Of a stretch of 64,000 nt of DNA, positions 34,989-43,639 are shown in pieces (position 1 is the first letter of the stretch; each line of letters begins with the position of its first letter). The translations under genes and the position numbers were made by a program. Source of the DNA: Pseudorhizobium banfieldiae. GTDB lineage: Bacteria > Pseudomonadota > Alphaproteobacteria > Rhizobiales > Rhizobiaceae. The stretch covers positions 2,480,001 to 2,544,000 of the forward strand of contig NZ_FO082820.1 of NCBI RefSeq assembly GCF_000967425.1. The letters are read 5' to 3'. A model generated the notes under the pieces. That model saw nothing but the letters and a program-made list of their open reading frames with translations. It was not told the DNA's origin and ran no database searches.

Positions 34989-36818
34989 ATGACTTCCGCC
35001 ATCCAAGCAGCTGACGAGTTCCATGCCTTTCCCCGCACATGGGGTGCCGAGTACACCGCCGTCGGTGAAGTGCGTTTCCGTTTATGGGCCCCTGGCCAGG
35101 AGCAGATCGCGCTCCGCCTCAACGGCAGCGAGACGCCGATGACGCGGGATGCCGATGGCTGGTTCGAGCTTCTGGCCGTCGGTGTCTCCGCCGGAAGCGA
35201 GTATTCCTATGTGCTGGCGGATGGCACCGCCCTGCCGGATCCTGCCTCGCGCAGCCAGAAGGATGACGTCAACGGGCCTTCGCTGGTCATCGACCCGACC
35301 TCCTACGAGTGGCGGAACGCCGAGTGGCGCGGTCGCCCATGGGAGGAGGCCGTGATCTACGAAATGCATGTCGGCACCTTCACCGAGGAAGGGACATTCC
35401 GCGCCGCGATCGAGAAGCTGCCGCACCTCGTGGAACTCGGCATTACCGCAGTCGAGGTCATGCCCGTCGCCCATTTCGGCGGCAATCGCGGCTGGGGCTA
35501 CGACGGCGTGCTGCTCTATGCCCCGCACAGTGCCTATGGCGCGCCGGAGGCCTTCAAGGCCTTCATCGATGCCGCTCACGGCCACGGCCTGATGGTGCTG
35601 CTGGATGTCGTCTACAACCACTTCGGCCCGGAAGGGAACTACCTGCCGCTCCTCGCACCCGAGTTCTTCCACCCCGACAAGCACACCCCCTGGGGTGCTG
35701 CGATCGCCTACGAACTGCAGCCGGTCCGGCGCTTCTTCGTCGAGAACGCGCTCTACTGGCTGCATGAGTTCCAGCTCGACGGGTTGCGGTTCGATGCCAT
35801 CGACCAGATCGGGGACGAGGAGTCGGACCAGCACATACTCCTGGAGATGGCCGAACGGATTCGCCGCGAGTTCCCGGACCGCCACATCCACCTGACGACC
35901 GAGGACTCCCGCAACGTCACCTTCCTGCACGAGCGAGGCGAAGACGGCAGCGTGCCCCGCTTCACCGGCGAATGGAACGACGACTTCCACAACGCTATCC
36001 ACGTCTACGCAACCGGCGAGACCGACGGTTACTACAAGGACTTCGCCGTGGAGACCGAGCGACTTGTTGCCCGCACGCTTGCGGAAGGCTTCGCCTATCA
36101 GGGCGAGGTCTCGCAGCATTCTGGCGAGGCGCGTGGCATCACGAGTACCGCCCAACCACCCGTCGCCTTCGTCGACTTCATCCAGAACCACGACCAGGTC
36201 GGCAACCGCGCCTTCGGCGAGCGGCTGCTCACCCTGGCCGGCCCGGAGAAGACGAAGGCCCTACTTTCGGCTCTCCTGCTGTCACCGCATATCCCGCTCC
36301 TCTTCATGGGCGAGGAATTCGGCGAAACCCGGCCCTTCCTGTTCTTCACCGACTTCCATGGCGATCTGGCCAAGGCAGTGCGCGAGGGACGGCGGAAGGA
36401 ATTCGAGGGTCATGCCGGGCACGGCAAGGAGGATGAGGAGATTCCCGACCCCAATGCGGAAGCAACGTTCACGGACTGCAAGATCGACTGGCGCAAGCCG
36501 GCCTCGCCGGATGGGGTCGAATGGATGAACCTGACCCGCGACCTGCTGGCGCTCCGCCGCGAGGTGATCGTGCCTATGCTGGGATCAGCGCGGGCAGCAG
36601 GCGGTCGCGTTCTGAAGGCAGAGGATGGACTGGTCGCGGTCGCGTGGGACTTCCCCAAGGGAGAGATCGGCATGGCGATCAACCTCGGCGACAAGCCAAA
36701 GCCGCTGCCGGAGCTCCCGGGCGAACACGTCCATCGCCTGCCTGCGGATGCGGGCGCGGGCGGCGAGCTTGGTCCCGCCAGCATCGTGGTCACCATCAGG
36801 GCCGGAGAGCGAGGATGA
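34989..36818 (+). CDS. treZ: Malto-oligosyltrehalose trehalohydrolase
   Basis: A 609-residue GH13 enzyme. The N-terminal beta-sandwich (1-105, TWGAEYTAVGEVRFRLWAPGQEQIALRLNG) precedes the barrel with YEMHVGTFTEEGTFRAAIEKLPHL, nucleophile D269 in DGLRFDAIDQI and acid E305 in LTTEDSRNVTF. IQNHDQVGNRAFGERL carries the transition-state Asp. It releases trehalose from malto-oligosyltrehalose made by TreY. AAGGGG precedes the ATG. The stop overlaps the treY start (ATGA), so the two are translated together. Confidence 0.95.
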   Translation: MTSAIQAADEFHAFPRTWGAEYTAVGEVRFRLWAPGQEQIALRLNGSETPMTRDADGWFELLAVGVSAGSEYSYVLADGTALPDPASRSQKDDVNGPSLVIDPTSYEWRNAEWRGRPWEEAVIYEMHVGTFTEEGTFRAAIEKLPHLVELGITAVEVMPVAHFGGNRGWGYDGVLLYAPHSAYGAPEAFKAFIDAAHGHGLMVLLDVVYNHFGPEGNYLPLLAPEFFHPDKHTPWGAAIAYELQPVRRFFVENALYWLHEFQLDGLRFDAIDQIGDEESDQHILLEMAERIRREFPDRHIHLTTEDSRNVTFLHERGEDGSVPRFTGEWNDDFHNAIHVYATGETDGYYKDFAVETERLVARTLAEGFAYQGEVSQHSGEARGITSTAQPPVAFVDFIQNHDQVGNRAFGERLLTLAGPEKTKALLSALLLSPHIPLLFMGEEFGETRPFLFFTDFHGDLAKAVREGRRKEFEGHAGHGKEDEEIPDPNAEATFTDCKIDWRKPASPDGVEWMNLTRDLLALRREVIVPMLGSARAAGGRVLKAEDGLVAVAWDFPKGEIGMAINLGDKPKPLPELPGEHVHRLPADAGAGGELGPASIVVTIRAGERG

Positions 36819-39343
36819 CGATCCCGACCTCCACCTACAGGCTTCAGTTCCGCAATGGCATGACCTTCGATCGCGCGGCTGGTCTGGTGCCTTACCTCCA
36901 GCGGCTCGGCATAAGCCATCTTTACGCCTCGCCGATCTTCTCCGCCACCAGCGGCTCCACCCATGGCTACGACGTGACCGATGCCAACGAATTTGACCCT
37001 GTGCTCGGGGGTCGCGACGGCTTCCTGAGGATGTCCGATGCCCTGCGGGAGCATGGCCTCGGGCTGATCCTCGACATCGTGCCGAACCACATGGCCGCCT
37101 CGCTCGAGAACCCATGGTGGCGCGACGTGGTGGAGCACGGGCAAGAGAGCCGCTACGCCCGCTATTTCGACATCGACTGGAGCCGCAGGCTGACCCTGCC
37201 CTTTCTCGGCGACACATTCGAGGAGGTGTTGGCGAAGGGCGACCTCTCGGTGAAGGCAGATCCGCAAACCGGCAAGCCGGCGATCGCCTATTACGAGAGC
37301 TTTTATCCCCTCACCCCCTCCTCCTATGAAGGACGGGAGCGAGAGGTCCTGGAAGCCACGAGGCCGGATCAGATCGCGGCACTTCACGACCACCAACCCT
37401 GGCGGCTGATGTCCTGGCGGGACGCTCCGCGCGACCTGAGCTATCGGCGCTTCTTCGAGATCACCGGTCTGGTCGGGCTGCGGGTGGAGGATCCCCATGT
37501 CTTCGAGGCAGCGCACCGGACGGTGCTCGATCTGGTTCGGGAGGGCCGCGTGGATGGCCTGCGAATCGACCATGTCGACGGCCTCGCCGATCCGAAGGGG
37601 TATCTCGACCGGCTGCGGGCAGCGGTCGGGCCGGACGTCTACATCGTCATCGAAAAGATCCTCGGGGAAGGCGAGCAGATTCCGCAGGACTGGCCGGTTT
37701 CCGGTACCACCGGCTACGAATTCATCACGGCGCTGGGCAACGTCCTCGTGGACGGCAGCACGCATGAAGCGCTGACGGCAGCCTACCGGAGCGTGGCCGG
37801 CGACGTTGCGACACCAGAAGATGCGTTGCGCGACGCCAAATTATCCATGGCCAACAACAACTTCGAAGGCGAAGTCGCAACGCTTCTGAAGCTTGCTCTG
37901 AAACTGCACGAAGCAGAGGACGCCACGGCCATTCCATCCGAGGCGATGCATGAGGCCCTTCGGGAACTGCTGGTCGCCTTTCCCGTCTACCGCACCTATG
38001 GGACGACGGACGGCATGCCCGCCGAAGGAAAGGCGCTTCTGGATCGCGTTGTCGGCGACGTCAGAGGCGGCAGCCACGCACCTGACGATCAGGCCCTCGC
38101 CTTCCTGCATCGCCTGCTTGCAGGAACCGAGGGCGACGACAGTGACGAGGCGCGCCTCTTCCGTACCCGCTTTCAGCAGCTTACCGGGCCGCTGATGGCA
38201 AAGTCGCTGGAGGATACGCTCTTCTTCCGCAATCACCGCCTTCTGGCGCTGAATGAAGTCGGCAGCGAAGCCGATCCGCACCCGGCATCCCTCGCCCGTT
38301 TTCACGTGGAGATGAAGACTAGGCTGCAGCATCAGCCGGATGCCCTGTCGGGCACGTCTACCCATGACACGAAGCGGGGCGAGGACGCCCGCGCCCGCCT
38401 CTATGCCATCAGCGAGGCTCCCGATCACTGGGCGGAGTCCGTGAACCGCTGGCGCGAGATGAATCGGGCTGCAATCAGGGCGCTGCCCGGTGGGCCGGCA
38501 CCCGAGCCGGCAACCGAATGGATGTTCTACCAGGCGCTCGCTGGCGTCTGGCCGACCGATCTTGCGTCGGATGACACAGACGGGTTGAAGGCACTGGAGG
38601 AGCGCTTTCTGCAATATGTCGAGAAAGCCCTGCGAGAAGCCAAGCAACGAACGACGTGGGGCGATCCGGACGAGGCTTACGAGGGAGCGGTTCGCGCCTA
38701 TGCAAGCCACCTGCTTTCGTCGAAAAATCGATCCTTCCTGGAAGACTACCGGGCAACGCTCGAACCTTTCGTCAGAGCTGGCCTCGTCAACGGCGTCACG
38801 CAGACGCTCATCAAGCTCGTGGCACCCGGAGTACCAGACATCTACCAGGGCAGCGAGCGGCTGGACCTGAGCCTGGTCGATCCCGACAACCGGCGGGAGC
38901 CGGACTTCGACACCCTCACGACCGGACTTGCGGAAGGCAGGCTTCCCACGGAAGAGGAGGATTGGCGATCAGGGCGGCTCAAGCAGCAGATCGTCCGCCG
39001 CGTCCTTCACCTGCGCCGCAACCACCCGCTCCTGTTCCGCACCGGCGACTACCTGCCGCTGGCGCCTGCGGGCAAGCGGGCAGAGCACCTTGTCTCCTTC
39101 GCCCGGCAAACCGAAGACAAGTCACTTATTCTGATCGCGCCCCGTCTTGTGCTGGGCGCATTCCGGGAAGGGGATCGACCACTGTCGGACCGGTGGCAGG
39201 AAACGCTGCTGCCACTGCCAGGCTCAGTCGGCGGTCGCGCCTATCGGGACGTCTTTACGGGTCGGCGGTTCGATCCTGCCGAAAGCCTGCCAATCGCCTG
39301 GGCATTCGTCGACCATCCGTTTGCGCTGCTTCTCTCGGCATGA
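36815..39343 (+). CDS. treY: Malto-oligosyltrehalose synthase
   Basis: An 842-residue GH13 enzyme beginning MTIPTSTYRLQFRNGMTFDRAAGLVPYLQRLGISHLYASPIFSATSGSTHGYDV. The catalytic Asp is D252 in DGLRIDHVDGLADPKGYL, with VIEKILGEGEQIP carrying the acid and STHDTKRGEDARARL the third acid. It turns the reducing-end linkage of maltodextrins into an alpha-1,1 bond. A frame extension upstream overlaps treZ and is rejected. With treZ it forms a trehalose pathway from glycogen; no debranching or glycogen gene is in the window. A strong terminator follows. Confidence 0.95.
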   Translation: MTIPTSTYRLQFRNGMTFDRAAGLVPYLQRLGISHLYASPIFSATSGSTHGYDVTDANEFDPVLGGRDGFLRMSDALREHGLGLILDIVPNHMAASLENPWWRDVVEHGQESRYARYFDIDWSRRLTLPFLGDTFEEVLAKGDLSVKADPQTGKPAIAYYESFYPLTPSSYEGREREVLEATRPDQIAALHDHQPWRLMSWRDAPRDLSYRRFFEITGLVGLRVEDPHVFEAAHRTVLDLVREGRVDGLRIDHVDGLADPKGYLDRLRAAVGPDVYIVIEKILGEGEQIPQDWPVSGTTGYEFITALGNVLVDGSTHEALTAAYRSVAGDVATPEDALRDAKLSMANNNFEGEVATLLKLALKLHEAEDATAIPSEAMHEALRELLVAFPVYRTYGTTDGMPAEGKALLDRVVGDVRGGSHAPDDQALAFLHRLLAGTEGDDSDEARLFRTRFQQLTGPLMAKSLEDTLFFRNHRLLALNEVGSEADPHPASLARFHVEMKTRLQHQPDALSGTSTHDTKRGEDARARLYAISEAPDHWAESVNRWREMNRAAIRALPGGPAPEPATEWMFYQALAGVWPTDLASDDTDGLKALEERFLQYVEKALREAKQRTTWGDPDEAYEGAVRAYASHLLSSKNRSFLEDYRATLEPFVRAGLVNGVTQTLIKLVAPGVPDIYQGSERLDLSLVDPDNRREPDFDTLTTGLAEGRLPTEEEDWRSGRLKQQIVRRVLHLRRNHPLLFRTGDYLPLAPAGKRAEHLVSFARQTEDKSLILIAPRLVLGAFREGDRPLSDRWQETLLPLPGSVGGRAYRDVFTGRRFDPAESLPIAWAFVDHPFALLLSA

Positions 39344-39355
39344 GGCATAAACCCA

Positions 39356-39395
39356 CGAAAAAGGGCGCCGATCGCGAGATCGGCGCCCTTTTTCG
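39356..39395. terminator. Strong bidirectional terminator after treY
   Basis: An 18-bp perfect stem (39356-39373 with 39378-39395) closes a GCGA tetraloop. GC-rich core GGGCGCCGATC is flanked by A5 and T5 tracts, suiting both treY and the convergent microprotein genes. Confidence 0.95.
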
Positions 39396-39416
39396 TGTTT
39401 CGGGTCTAATCCGCTC

Positions 39417-39491
39417 TCAGCCGAGGCCGATAAAGGACAGGATGGCGAGAACGATAACGACCGCTCCGACAAGCCAAACAATGCTGTTCAT
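39417..39491 (-). CDS. 24-residue single-helix membrane microprotein (copy 2)
   Basis: MNSIVWLVGAVVIVLAILSFIGLG is one hydrophobic helix with almost no flanks. AAGGAGAGAGAC directly before the ATG is a strong ribosome site. A near-identical microprotein lies 41 bases upstream on the same strand. Similar very short helix-only proteins are known as hypothetical entries in Rhizobiales. It probably sits in the inner membrane and may modulate a larger membrane protein or the lipid bilayer; this is inference. Confidence 0.75.
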   Translation of the reverse strand: MNSIVWLVGAVVIVLAILSFIGLG

Positions 39492-39532
39492 GTCTCTCTC
39501 CTTGTTGATCAGATCTCTGGGGAAGTGGGGGA

Positions 39533-39607
39533 TCAGGCGAAGCCGACGAGGTTGAGAATGGCGATGACGATCACGACGGCGCCCACCAACCACACGATGC
39601 TGTACAT
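39533..39607 (-). CDS. 24-residue single-helix membrane microprotein (copy 1)
   Basis: MYSIVWLVGAVVIVIAILNLVGFA matches copy 2 at 18 of 24 positions and has its own AAAGGAGAACGCT ribosome site. Both length and start context are conserved, so the pair arose by tandem duplication. It is divergent from the NDH-2 gene with about 140 bases between. Function unknown. Confidence 0.75.
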   Translation of the reverse strand: MYSIVWLVGAVVIVIAILNLVGFA

Positions 39608-39750
39608 AGCGTTCTCCTTTGTTTCTTGGGGAAGGGAACGGCGGCTCGTGGAAAAGGTTCCGTCTGTCCAATGACCCTGGAACATTTTGGCGACAGGCGA
39701 TGTTGACTTTCGCCAGGGCAAGGAACCAGCGTCAACGAGGGGATCAGCAC

Positions 39751-41067
39751 GTGCTTCAAGCAACGGATCAGAATACTCCGGCGGCCAGGCGTCACGTCGT
39801 GATCGTCGGTGGTGGCTTCGGCGGTCTGGCCTGCGCCCGCGAGCTCGGCAACTCCGACATCGAGGTCACCGTCATCGACCGGCGCAACCACAACCTGTTC
39901 CAGCCATTGCTCTATCAGGTGGCGACCGCCGCCCTGTCGCCCGCCGATATTTCCGAACCGATCCGCAGGACGCTGGGGCGCTACCGCAACATCCGGGTGC
40001 TGCTGGGAGAAGTCACCGGTCTGGACCTTCTGGCCAAGTGTATCCTGCTCGATGAGGGCGAGCCTGTCCACTATGACATCCTCGTCCTCGCCACCGGCTC
40101 AGAGTACAACTATTTCGGCCACGAGGACTGGCGTGCCTGGGCGCCCGGCCTGAAGACCATCCACGAGGCACGCCTGATCCGCCAGCGACTGCTTCTGGCC
40201 TTCGAGAAGGCGGAACTCTCGACCGATTCCGAGGAAAAACAGGCGCTACTGACCAGCGTCGTGATCGGCGGCGGACCCACCGGCGTAGAGATGGCGGGCG
40301 CCATCGCCGAACTCGGGCATTTCATGATTTCTCGCGATTTCCGCCGGCTGCAGCCGGAGCATTTCCGGGTCATCCTGGTCGAAGCCGGCCCCCGCATTCT
40401 CTCCGCCTTCCCCGAGGAACTGGCGGACTATGCGCGCAAGGAATTGGAGAAGGCGGGCGTCGAGGTACTCACGAACCTGCCGGTGGAGTCGATCAGCAAA
40501 GAGGTTGTCGTTGCAGGCGGCCGATCCATCAGGACCGGCAGCGTCATATGGGGTGCCGGCGTCAAGGCATCGCCTGCCGCCTTATGGCTCGGGATCGAAG
40601 GAAAGGCCGGGGGTCGGATTCCCGTCAACCCGGACCTGAGCGTCACAGGCCACCCCGACGTCTACTCTGTGGGCGACACCGCGCTCGGCCTCGCGGAAGA
40701 CGGCAAGCCCCTCCCCGCACTGGCGCAGGTCGCCAAGCAGCAGGGCGAATACCTCGGGAAGGCGCTGCGTCTGCGCCTGACGCAGGGCCGGCAGCCCGAA
40801 CCCTTCAGGTTCAACGAGCGGGGCAACACCGCCGTCATCGGCCGAAACGCCGCCATCTTCGACTTCGGGAAACGGCGCCTCAAGGGGCGGTTCGCCTGGT
40901 TCCTCTGGGCGATCGTGCACGTCTACCTGCTGGTCAACTTCGAAAAACGGCTGCTCGTCAGCATCCAGTGGATATGGCGCTACGCCACAAGGCAACGCGG
41001 TGCCCGCATCATCGACGAGAATGCCGCCGCGGCAGTTCCCGCATCGACGGAAAGGACAGAGACATGA
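39751..41067 (+). CDS. Type II NADH:quinone oxidoreductase-like flavoprotein (NDH-2)
   Basis: A 438-residue protein: FAD motif HVVIVGGGFGGLACAREL, RRNHNLFQPLLYQVATAALSPADISEPIR, NAD motif SVVIGGGPTGVEMAGAIAEL, and VYSVGDTA then PALAQVAKQQGEYLGKAL. The C-terminal region FAWFLWAIVHVYLLVNFEKRLLVSIQWIWRYATRQRGAR is the hydrophobic membrane-binding part of NDH-2. It passes electrons from NADH to quinone without pumping protons. The start is GTG after GAGGGGATC; the frame further upstream is not conserved. Its stop overlaps the next gene (ATGA). Confidence 0.9.
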   Translation: MLQATDQNTPAARRHVVIVGGGFGGLACARELGNSDIEVTVIDRRNHNLFQPLLYQVATAALSPADISEPIRRTLGRYRNIRVLLGEVTGLDLLAKCILLDEGEPVHYDILVLATGSEYNYFGHEDWRAWAPGLKTIHEARLIRQRLLLAFEKAELSTDSEEKQALLTSVVIGGGPTGVEMAGAIAELGHFMISRDFRRLQPEHFRVILVEAGPRILSAFPEELADYARKELEKAGVEVLTNLPVESISKEVVVAGGRSIRTGSVIWGAGVKASPAALWLGIEGKAGGRIPVNPDLSVTGHPDVYSVGDTALGLAEDGKPLPALAQVAKQQGEYLGKALRLRLTQGRQPEPFRFNERGNTAVIGRNAAIFDFGKRRLKGRFAWFLWAIVHVYLLVNFEKRLLVSIQWIWRYATRQRGARIIDENAAAAVPASTERTET

Positions 41068-41348
41068 ACACCGCCAATCCTCAACTCGAGGGCCTCTATC
41101 TTGCCATTGGGGCCATCAACAGTCTCTTGGTCAGCAAGGGGATCGTCAGCCATGAGGAAGTTGAGCAGGCACTGCAGGCCGCTGAGCAGACCGTGCTCGA
41201 CGACAGCAAGCCGCTAACTGTCTCGCAGTCGCATCAGAAGGCGGTGGCGTTCCCGATCCGGATCCTGCTTCTCGCCAACGAGGCCGCGCAACGGGGCGAG
41301 AGCTTCGACTTCGAGGACCTTGCACGCGAGGTCGGGCGCCGTACGTGA
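41064..41348 (+). CDS. Hypothetical 94-residue helical protein coupled to NDH-2
   Basis: MNTANPQLEGLYLAIGAINSLLVSKGIVSHEEVEQALQAAEQTVLDDSKPLTVSQSHQKAVAFPIRILLLANEAAQRGESFDFEDLAREVGRRT is soluble and mostly helical. It starts with ATG overlapping the NDH-2 stop and has AAAGGACAGAGAC before it. The coupling suggests a shared role, perhaps as an accessory or sensor of the dehydrogenase. I do not recognise the family. Confidence 0.7.
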   Translation: MNTANPQLEGLYLAIGAINSLLVSKGIVSHEEVEQALQAAEQTVLDDSKPLTVSQSHQKAVAFPIRILLLANEAAQRGESFDFEDLAREVGRRT

Positions 41349-41396
41349 ACGGAATCGGTAGGACGGCACGGCGCCTGCCGACGCCGCGCCTTGGCG

Positions 41397-42254
41397 TCAG
41401 ATGATGGGCTTGCCGCCGGTCACGGCGATGGTCGCACCCGAGACGTAGCTCGACAGCGGCTCCGCAAGCATCACATAGGCCGTGGCGAGTTCCGCCGGCT
41501 GGCCCGGGCGCTGCATCGGCACCTGCTTGCCGAAGTTCTTCACCTTGTCCCCCGTCATCGTAGATGGAATGAGTGGCGTCCAGATCGGACCGGGCGCCAC
41601 GGCATTGGCGCGGATCTCCTTCTCCGCCAGCAACTGCGCGAGGCCGGCCGTGAAGTTCTGGATCGCGCCCTTGGTGGTCGCATAGGCGAGCAGGCTCGGA
41701 TTGGGACTGTCGGAATTGATCGATGCAGTATTGATGATCGCGCTGCCGGGCTTCATGTGGGGCACCGCGGCTTTGGTGAGGTAGAACATGGCGTGGATGT
41801 TGACGCGGAAGGTAAGATCCCACTCCTCGTCGCTGATGTCGCCGATATCGGCGAAGGTTGCCTGGTGGGCAGCATTGTTGACGAGGATGTCGACGCCACC
41901 GAGTTCTTTGACCGCCGTGTCTATGATCTTCCGGCAGTGCTCGGCCGACTGGATGTCGCCCGGTACGAGAACGGCCTTGCGGCCCGCCTCCTCGACCCAT
42001 TTCTTCGTTTCCTGCGCGTCCTGATCCTCGTCGAGGTAGGAAATCAGCACATCCGCGCCTTCTCGAGCATAGGCGATCGCCACAGCCCGGCCGATGCCGC
42101 TGTCGGCGCCGGTGATGATCGCCTTCTTGCCGGCAAGTCGGCCTGATCCCTTGTAGGACTGCTCGCCGTGGTCAGGGATCGGCTGCATCCTGCTCGTGTA
42201 ACCCGGCATCGACTGCTGCTGGTCGGGAAAGGGCGGTTTAGGATAGTGGCTCAT
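41397..42254 (-). CDS. Short-chain dehydrogenase/reductase, YghA-like
   Basis: A 285-residue SDR with the extended N-terminus typical of YghA-type stress dehydrogenases (PPFPDQQQSMPGYTSRMQPIPDHGEQSYKGSGRL). It has cofactor motif AIITGADSGIGRAVAIAYAREGAD, NNAAHQATF, and the Ser/Tyr/Lys site (NTASINS, YATTKGA). It reduces or oxidises an unknown carbonyl or alcohol with NAD(P). AAAGAGGACATC precedes the ATG. Confidence 0.92.
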   Translation of the reverse strand: MSHYPKPPFPDQQQSMPGYTSRMQPIPDHGEQSYKGSGRLAGKKAIITGADSGIGRAVAIAYAREGADVLISYLDEDQDAQETKKWVEEAGRKAVLVPGDIQSAEHCRKIIDTAVKELGGVDILVNNAAHQATFADIGDISDEEWDLTFRVNIHAMFYLTKAAVPHMKPGSAIINTASINSDSPNPSLLAYATTKGAIQNFTAGLAQLLAEKEIRANAVAPGPIWTPLIPSTMTGDKVKNFGKQVPMQRPGQPAELATAYVMLAEPLSSYVSGATIAVTGGKPII

Positions 42255-42347
42255 GATGTCCTCTTTGCTGGGAGTTCAACGTCCGAACGGCAACGCTGGA
42301 GCTAAGTTCCCGGCGGTTCAAGAAGCAGCCAGCCAAGGGGCGAAACG

Positions 42348-42382
42348 AAAAATGCCGCCGCATCCATGAGATGCGGCGGCAT
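42348..42382 (-). terminator. Terminator after the 84-residue hypothetical gene
   Basis: ATGCCGCCGCAT and ATGCGGCGGCAT (42352-42363, 42371-42382) are perfect 12-base arms. On the minus strand the stem is followed by a run of five T residues. Confidence 0.85.
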
Positions 42383-42435
42383 GAAATATCGCTGGAGGGT
42401 GTCCGGGGTAGCGGCCGCAGAGCCGCAGGCACTGG

Positions 42436-42690
42436 TCAAGCGCCAGGGGTCACCTGACCGTCGCCACCGCGCAGCCGCCGCAAGTGATCGATGATGCGGA
42501 GCGAACCGGAAGCACGTGCCGCCGAAAAGTCGGAACTCTTCGAGAGTATGCGCAACATGTCTTCGGCCTCGTCGGCCGAGATCGTGCCGCGTGCCGCCAG
42601 CCCATCGATCAGCATGAGCATCGCTCCTTCGACGGCGAGAGCGCGGCGGTGGGTTTCGTCATCGGTGTTGTTCTCGACATTCAACATCAT
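42436..42690 (-). CDS. Hypothetical 84-residue protein
   Basis: MMLNVENNTDDETHRRALAVEGAMLMLIDGLAARGTISADEAEDMLRILSKSSDFSAARASGSLRIIDHLRRLRGGDGQVTPGA is a small helical soluble protein. GGAGCCTG lies before two adjacent ATG codons, so the start may be one codon later. A good terminator follows. The family is not recognised. The acidic helix and the LVSKGIVSHEEVE-like ISADEAEDML segment faintly resemble the 94-residue protein coupled to NDH-2. Confidence 0.65.
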   Translation of the reverse strand: MMLNVENNTDDETHRRALAVEGAMLMLIDGLAARGTISADEAEDMLRILSKSSDFSAARASGSLRIIDHLRRLRGGDGQVTPGA

Positions 42691-42774
42691 CAGGCTCCGT
42701 CCATATCTGTACCTGACGAATTGTTTCAGGCGGGAAAGGTTCCTTGATCTTCGTGGAGCCCGCGCCCGCGCCCG

Positions 42775-43173
42775 TCAGACAGGATGTCGCCCATGCTCCC
42801 GGTCGATCCGTCCCTGCTCCGCCTTGTAGAAATACTGGCTCGCCACCAGCCACCCCTTCAGCGGCCTCAGTGGCGGAATGCATGTCAGCAGCATGAATGG
42901 CAGCGAGGTCAGCAGGTGCACCCAGAAAGGCGGCTGGAAGGCCACCTCGATCCAGACCGCGAGCGCGACGCTCGGCACGCAGGCGAAGCACATGACGAAG
43001 AAGGCAGGGCCATCCGCAGGATCCGCGAAGGAATAGTCGAGGCCGCACACCTCGCATTTCTGCCGGAGCGTCAGAAAGCCGTTGAACAGGTGGCCTTGGC
43101 CACAGCGCGGGCAGCGTCCCCGAACACCGGTACTATAGGGAGACAATGGGGGCCACTGGGCATCAGATGACAT
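42775..43173 (-). CDS. DUF983 zinc-ribbon membrane protein
   Basis: A 132-residue protein with an N-terminal zinc ribbon (GRCPRCGQGHLFNGFLTLRQKCEVCGLDYSFADPADGPAFFVM) and two membrane helices (residues about 58-78 and 84-104). This is the DUF983 signature. Members often lie near cytochrome oxidase assembly genes, but none is adjacent here. AAAGGAAATAGC precedes the ATG at 43173; an upstream frame extension is not conserved. Confidence 0.9.
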   Translation of the reverse strand: MSSDAQWPPLSPYSTGVRGRCPRCGQGHLFNGFLTLRQKCEVCGLDYSFADPADGPAFFVMCFACVPSVALAVWIEVAFQPPFWVHLLTSLPFMLLTCIPPLRPLKGWLVASQYFYKAEQGRIDREHGRHPV

Positions 43174-43287
43174 GCTATTTCCTTTCCCGAACCGGTCCCT
43201 TAAACGCCCAACCCCGGCAGGCGGCAAGGGTTTCGTGCGGTGCGCGTCAAAGTGACCCGATGCGGGGAGGTGTCGAACGCCGGCCAA

Positions 43288-43572
43288 TCAAAGATCGTCG
43301 AAGGGCCAGCCCCGGTAGATGCGCCGCCAGACGAGCTTGAGGCTGCGATCGGGCTGGATCACGTAGCGCTCCTCGACCCGCTGGCCGAGATTGTTCGTGA
43401 ACTGATGGTTGACCGAGCTGCCGACCGGCGCCTTCGTCAACCGTGTGCGCGGCTGGCCGCCGTAGGTGATGCTGCCGGGAATCGGCTCCAGACCTGGCGC
43501 ATCGCTGAGCGAGCCGGATGTGCACCCGGAGACGGTCAGCGCCAAGGCTGCGATGATCAGGAAATGTCTCAT
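43288..43572 (-). CDS. Small outer-membrane or periplasmic lipoprotein
   Basis: A 94-residue lipoprotein: signal MRHFLIIAALALTVSGCTSG with lipobox VSGC and C17. A beta-rich body follows (ITYGGQPRTRLTKAPVGSSVNHQFTNNLGQRVEERYVIQPDRSLKLVWRRIYRGWPFDDL). The start at the second in-frame ATG (43572) fits the signal peptide and follows GGGAGAGTGGGCT. Family not recognised. Confidence 0.75.
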   Translation of the reverse strand: MRHFLIIAALALTVSGCTSGSLSDAPGLEPIPGSITYGGQPRTRLTKAPVGSSVNHQFTNNLGQRVEERYVIQPDRSLKLVWRRIYRGWPFDDL

Positions 43573-43639
43573 AGCCCACTCTCCCTGGTCGGCGTGCTTC
43601 ACCGGAAAACGATGAGCGGCCGCACCGGTTCCTCCGGCG

